Part shown: positions 15,437-17,364 of the stretch, one piece after another
Layout of the letters: each line of letters starts with the position of its first letter
Numbering within the stretch: position 1 is the stretch's first letter
From: Deinococcus sp.
GTDB lineage: Bacteria; Deinococcota; Deinococci; Deinococcales; Deinococcaceae
NCBI GenBank assembly: GCA_018260275.1
Contig: JAGLBK010000028.1
Location: forward strand, 1 to 17,364
DNA: 17,364 nucleotides
Reading direction: 5' to 3'
Notes under the pieces: model-generated
Told to the model about the DNA's origin: nothing
Seen by the model: only the letters and a program-made list of their open reading frames with translations
The model's database searches: none
Program-made: the position numbers and the translations under genes

Positions 15437-15462
15437 CCCGCTTTGCAAAGCGGGTTGCTTTT
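15433..15462. promoter_or_regulatory. Perfect 26-bp palindrome with T-run (operator or plus-strand terminator)
   Basis: GCAACCCGCTTTG at 15433-15445 is followed immediately by its exact reverse complement to 15458, then TTTT. On the plus strand this is a terminator-like hairpin, yet no plus-strand gene lies just upstream. Its end overlaps the -35 of the synthase promoter, so it could be a protein-binding site. It could also insulate the promoter region from antisense reading. Confidence 0.5.
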
Positions 15463-15484
15463 CACTACTGGCTGCTGCGGCTAC

Positions 15485-15509
15485 AAAAAGGCCCCCCTGG
15501 CTGGGGGGG
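15485..15509 (-). terminator. Rho-independent terminator after the DUF5661-type gene
   Basis: On the minus strand six C pair with six G around a short AGCCA-type loop, followed by CC and TTTTT (15489-15485). It lies 30 bp after the stop of the DUF5661-type gene, separating that gene from the polyketide operon promoter. Confidence 0.75.
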
Positions 15510-15538
15510 TGGGAGATGAACCGCCACAGAAATCCGGC

Positions 15539-15826
15539 TTATTTCTCGCCCTTTTCCTGCTTGCCCCAGTATTTTTCGGCCTCGGCTTCCATCTTTTCCA
15601 GCCGGGTGTAGTAGTCGGGAAATTCCTTGAGGTGGGCCAGCGCAATCTTGCCGGTCGTCACCGGGTCGTCGTGGGTCACGTCAGTCTGCGGGTCGTGGGA
15701 GCCGTGCTCGAATTCCACGTCCAATCCGCGCCGGAATTCTTCGAGGTCGAATTTGTTCCAGTCCACGCCAATCTGGTCGCCAATCTCGCGGGCCTGGTCC
15801 GGGGTGATGTCCTTGTTTTCGCTCAT
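15539..15826 (-). CDS. DUF5661-type small protein, 95 aa
   Basis: This is a small, highly charged, soluble protein with no signal peptide or membrane segment. The first half, ITPDQAREIGDQIGVDWNKFDLEEFRRGL, predicts helices. The second half carries HDPQTDVTHDDPVTTGKIALAHLKEFPDYYTRLEKMEAEAEKYW. The segment GKIALAHLKEFPDYYTRL matches what I recall of the DUF5661 family, of unknown function. ATG 15826 has AAGGAG upstream; the frame start at 15835 is a GTG right next to that site and unlikely. It follows the VIT-type transporter by 80 bp, so co-transcription is possible. Charged residues could bind metal, but this is not shown. Confidence 0.85.
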   Translation of the reverse strand: MSENKDITPDQAREIGDQIGVDWNKFDLEEFRRGLDVEFEHGSHDPQTDVTHDDPVTTGKIALAHLKEFPDYYTRLEKMEAEAEKYWGKQEKGEK

Positions 15827-15906
15827 GGGTGCCACTCCTTAGTATTGAGAATAATTGCTGTTAAGCGGGGTGTGATGTGGGCGTGCTAAAGCTTTTGCCC
15901 CTGAAG

Positions 15907-16635
15907 TTAAGCGTGCCCGCCTTCGCCGCCCATGCCCGAGACGGCCCGCGCAATCAGGAAGGCCACGCCCGAGGCCATCGCGCCCACGAACATGGTCTGG
16001 AAGGCACTGGCAAACGGGGGTACGCCGGTAAAGCGGCCCTTGAGCCAGCCGAACGCGAACAGCGCGATCAGGGTTACGACTACCGAGTACAGCAGCGCCG
16101 TATTGACCGGCAGGTTAAAGGCGTAGGGGGCCAGCGGAATGATGCCGCCCAGGATGTAGGACAGGCCGATGGTCAGCGCCGAACGCAGCGCCCGCTTGGG
16201 GTCGGGTTCTTCGAGGCCCAGCTCCTCTTTCATCATGAAGTCCACCCAGCCCTTCTCGTTGCTGATGATGGCCTGGGTCGCCGCTTCAAGGTTGTCGCCG
16301 CTCAGCCCGTACTTGCGGAAAACGTCGCGCACTTCCTCGATTTCCACGTCGCGCTTTTCCACGATTTCCTGGTTTTCGCGGGCCAGTTCCGACATATAGG
16401 ATTCGTGTTCGCTGCGTGCCGCCATGTAGCCGCCCAGGCCCATGGCGATGCTCCCGGCGGCCATTTCCGCGATACCGGCAATCAGGACGACGTGCCCGTT
16501 GGCGACCGCGCCCGACAGACCGGCGGCCAGGGCAAACGGCACCGTCAGACCGTCGCTCATGCCGATGACGATGTCGCGCACCATTTCCGAGCCGGTGAAG
16601 TGTGCCTCTTTGTGTGAATCCACTGCCTTGTACAT
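15907..16635 (-). CDS. VIT1/CCC1-family Fe/Mn transporter, 242 aa
   Basis: It probably moves Fe(II) and/or Mn(II) out of the cytoplasm. Five membrane segments lie at about residues 22-42, 45-67, 150-172, 177-198 and 208-232. The signature GMSDGLTVPFALAAGLSGA includes Asp28, and GSIAMGLGGYMAARSEHESY follows in helix 2, with Met65 at the position important in plant VIT1. A cytoplasmic loop of about 75-145 rich in Glu (RDVEIEEV, MMKEELGLEE) corresponds to the metal-binding hairpin of eukaryotic VIT1. ATG 16635 has GAGGT 6 nt upstream. The 80-bp gap before the DUF5661-type gene holds GAGAATAATTGCT, faintly like a Fur half-site. Metal sequestration fits a peroxide-resistant organism, but Fe versus Mn cannot be told here. 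Confidence 0.93.
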   Translation of the reverse strand: MYKAVDSHKEAHFTGSEMVRDIVIGMSDGLTVPFALAAGLSGAVANGHVVLIAGIAEMAAGSIAMGLGGYMAARSEHESYMSELARENQEIVEKRDVEIEEVRDVFRKYGLSGDNLEAATQAIISNEKGWVDFMMKEELGLEEPDPKRALRSALTIGLSYILGGIIPLAPYAFNLPVNTALLYSVVVTLIALFAFGWLKGRFTGVPPFASAFQTMFVGAMASGVAFLIARAVSGMGGEGGHA

Positions 16636-16652
16636 GCTGACCTCAAGTAACT

Positions 16653-16693
16653 AAAAAGGAATCCTGGCTGACCACGCAGAGGCGTCAACCAGG
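16653..16693 (-). terminator. Terminator-like hairpin after the frame-broken membrane gene
   Basis: On the minus strand CCTGGTTGAC (16693-16684) pairs with GTCAGCCAGG (16672-16663) with one G-U pair and an 11-nt loop. TTTTT follows at 16657-16653. It lies 14 bp after the TGA at 16707 and only 18 bp before the VIT-type start, so it could act as terminator or attenuator between the two. Confidence 0.6.
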
Positions 16694-16706
16694 GAAAACG
16701 TGTTGC

Positions 16707-17215
16707 TCAGCGGCCCACGACGGTCTGGGTCGGGTAAGTGTCCACCAGCTCGTTGGGGCGGCGGCGGGCCAGCACCGACATCAGCGACAGCGCCGAGAGG
16801 CCGCTCAGGGCCATTGGAGCCAGCAGGGGAATGTTGGAACGGAAAGGGCGGTTGGCCGCGCCGCGCGGGCCGTCCTCCCCAGCAGCGGTCGTAGCCGTCG
16901 TACCGGAAGTTTTGGCGGCGGCCTGGCGTTGCTGCCACTCGGCGTAGTCGCCCTGGCGGGTCTCGCGGTGCTCCAGCGTGCGGTCAGGGTCAGCAGGGCC
17001 AGCAGCGGCACGACCACTTTACGCAGGCTGGGCACAAAACCCAGGGCCGAGACGATCAGTCCGGCGATGGTCGAAAGGAAGCCAATAATCTGGCTACCAC
17101 GCTGGAAGTGCTCGATGCTATACAGCTCAATGAGGATGCCCATGAAGCCCAGCACGCAGCCCAGCAACACCAGGTCGGGGAACCGCGAACGGACAGTGTG
17201 CTCGATGTTATTCAT
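16707..17215 (-). pseudogene. Small membrane protein gene with a frame break (about 169 aa if repaired)
   Basis: ATG 17215 has CGGAG 7 nt upstream. The 5' frame codes for MNNIEHTVRSRF, then two hydrophobic helices (about residues 14-32 and 42-60), then RKVVVPLLALL. This frame then turns into low-sense Arg/Pro-rich sequence ending at 16805. The frame reached by a -1 shift is clearly coding from about 16991: DPDRTLEHRETRQGDYAEWQ, an Ala/Thr linker, and a third hydrophobic helix (NIPLLAPMALSGLSALSLM) ending in TQTVVGR at TGA 16707. The second frame has a stop at 17021-17019, so the break lies between there and the tandem hexamer CTGACC (16993-16982). One missing base explains it: a real mutation, slippage at the repeat, or a read error. 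Family not recognised. Upstream of the VIT-type gene, same strand. Confidence 0.7.
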
Positions 17216-17243
17216 GGTTAACTCCGGAAAAATAAGGCGAGGG

Positions 17244-17276
17244 GGTGAGCCTCCCACTTTTGGGGGAAGGCTCACC
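17244..17276 (-). promoter_or_regulatory. Strong leader hairpin upstream of the frame-broken membrane gene
   Basis: GGTGAGCCT and AGGCTCACC pair perfectly, extended by CCC/GGG past one bulged base to about 12 pairs. It lies 28 nt upstream of ATG 17215 in the likely 5' leader. TTATTTTT follows about 9 nt after the stem on the minus strand, so it may be an attenuator, an RNA-stability hairpin, or the terminator of a gene beyond the window. Confidence 0.5.
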
Positions 17277-17321
17277 GGCCTAGAAAAATTATTGATAACG
17301 CGGAAAGTTGTTGTCGAATTG

Positions 17322-17327
17322 TAAACT
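17322..17327 (+). promoter_or_regulatory. Candidate -10 element TAAACT of a leaderless gene
   Basis: TAAACT is followed by 6 nt and ATG 17334, the Deinococcus leaderless arrangement. No convincing -35 is seen, which is common for such promoters. The divergent minus-strand gene probably has its promoter in the same AT-rich stretch (17281-17325), where several AT-rich hexamers occur without a clear choice. Confidence 0.45.
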
Positions 17328-17333
17328 CTGGAC

Positions 17334-17364
17334 ATGTCTGAGGTTTGGAAGCCACGACTCCTCA
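17334..17364 (+). CDS. Probable start of a plus-strand gene cut by the window edge
   Basis: ATG 17334 opens a frame reading MSEVWKPRLL to the last base. Ten residues are too few to name a family. Support comes only from the -10 element at the leaderless distance and the absence of a stop. Confidence 0.4.
   Translation, partial: MSEVWKPRLL

Noticed and set aside
15844..15870. Fur- or MntR-like operator upstream of the DUF5661-type gene
   Set aside because: GAGAATAATTGCT gives only a weak half-site match; not enough to call an operator.

Overview
The window looks like chromosome from Deinococcus or a close relative. The DNA is G+C rich with short gene spacings, and the catalase is of the small-subunit type common in that genus. 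Two start regions (5683-5697 and 17322-17336) show a -10 hexamer (TANNNT) 6 nt before an ATG, the leaderless-transcript pattern known from Deinococcus. The genus call is an inference from style and protein resemblance; no search was run. No rRNA, tRNA, CRISPR array or complete IS element was seen, and no gene-free stretch exceeds 300 bases.

Layout. (1) 1-2571, plus strand: the 3' end of a histidinol-dehydrogenase-family enzyme of the catabolic (HpsN-like) type, a 140-bp MITE-like inverted-repeat element, a LacI-family regulator, and an SDR oxidoreductase overlapping it by 4 nt. This looks like a small regulated catabolic locus. (2) 2682-4675, minus strand: an OmpR-type response regulator and its sensor kinase, overlapping by 4 nt. 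(3) 4770-7701, plus strand: divergent from the two-component pair, a secreted helix-hairpin-helix mini-protein and a four-helix membrane protein. After a 219-bp AT-rich gap come an anchored acidic/Pro-rich protein, an ApbE-like flavin transferase and a ferric-reductase-like membrane protein with four haem-ligand-type histidines. The last three are tightly coupled and look like an envelope redox module. (4) 7880-9496, plus strand: monofunctional haem catalase followed by a strong terminator.

(5) 9639-15362, minus strand: a five-gene operon read in the order type III polyketide synthase, methyltransferase, FAD monooxygenase, glycosyltransferase, secreted phospholipase-D-family protein. Adjacent genes overlap or nearly touch, and all four downstream genes use GTG or TTG starts. 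The first three genes match the order of Streptomyces srsA-srsB-srsC (alkylresorcinol, O-methylation, ring hydroxylation to quinone). Adding a glycosyltransferase suggests a glycosylated phenolic lipid, and this is the best candidate here for an undescribed system. The promoter ahead of the synthase sits between two inverted repeats.

(6) 15539-17215, minus strand: a small DUF5661-type protein, a VIT1/CCC1 Fe/Mn transporter, and a small membrane protein whose reading frame is broken by a 1-nt-type shift near 16982-17019. At the right edge a plus-strand gene probably begins at 17334.
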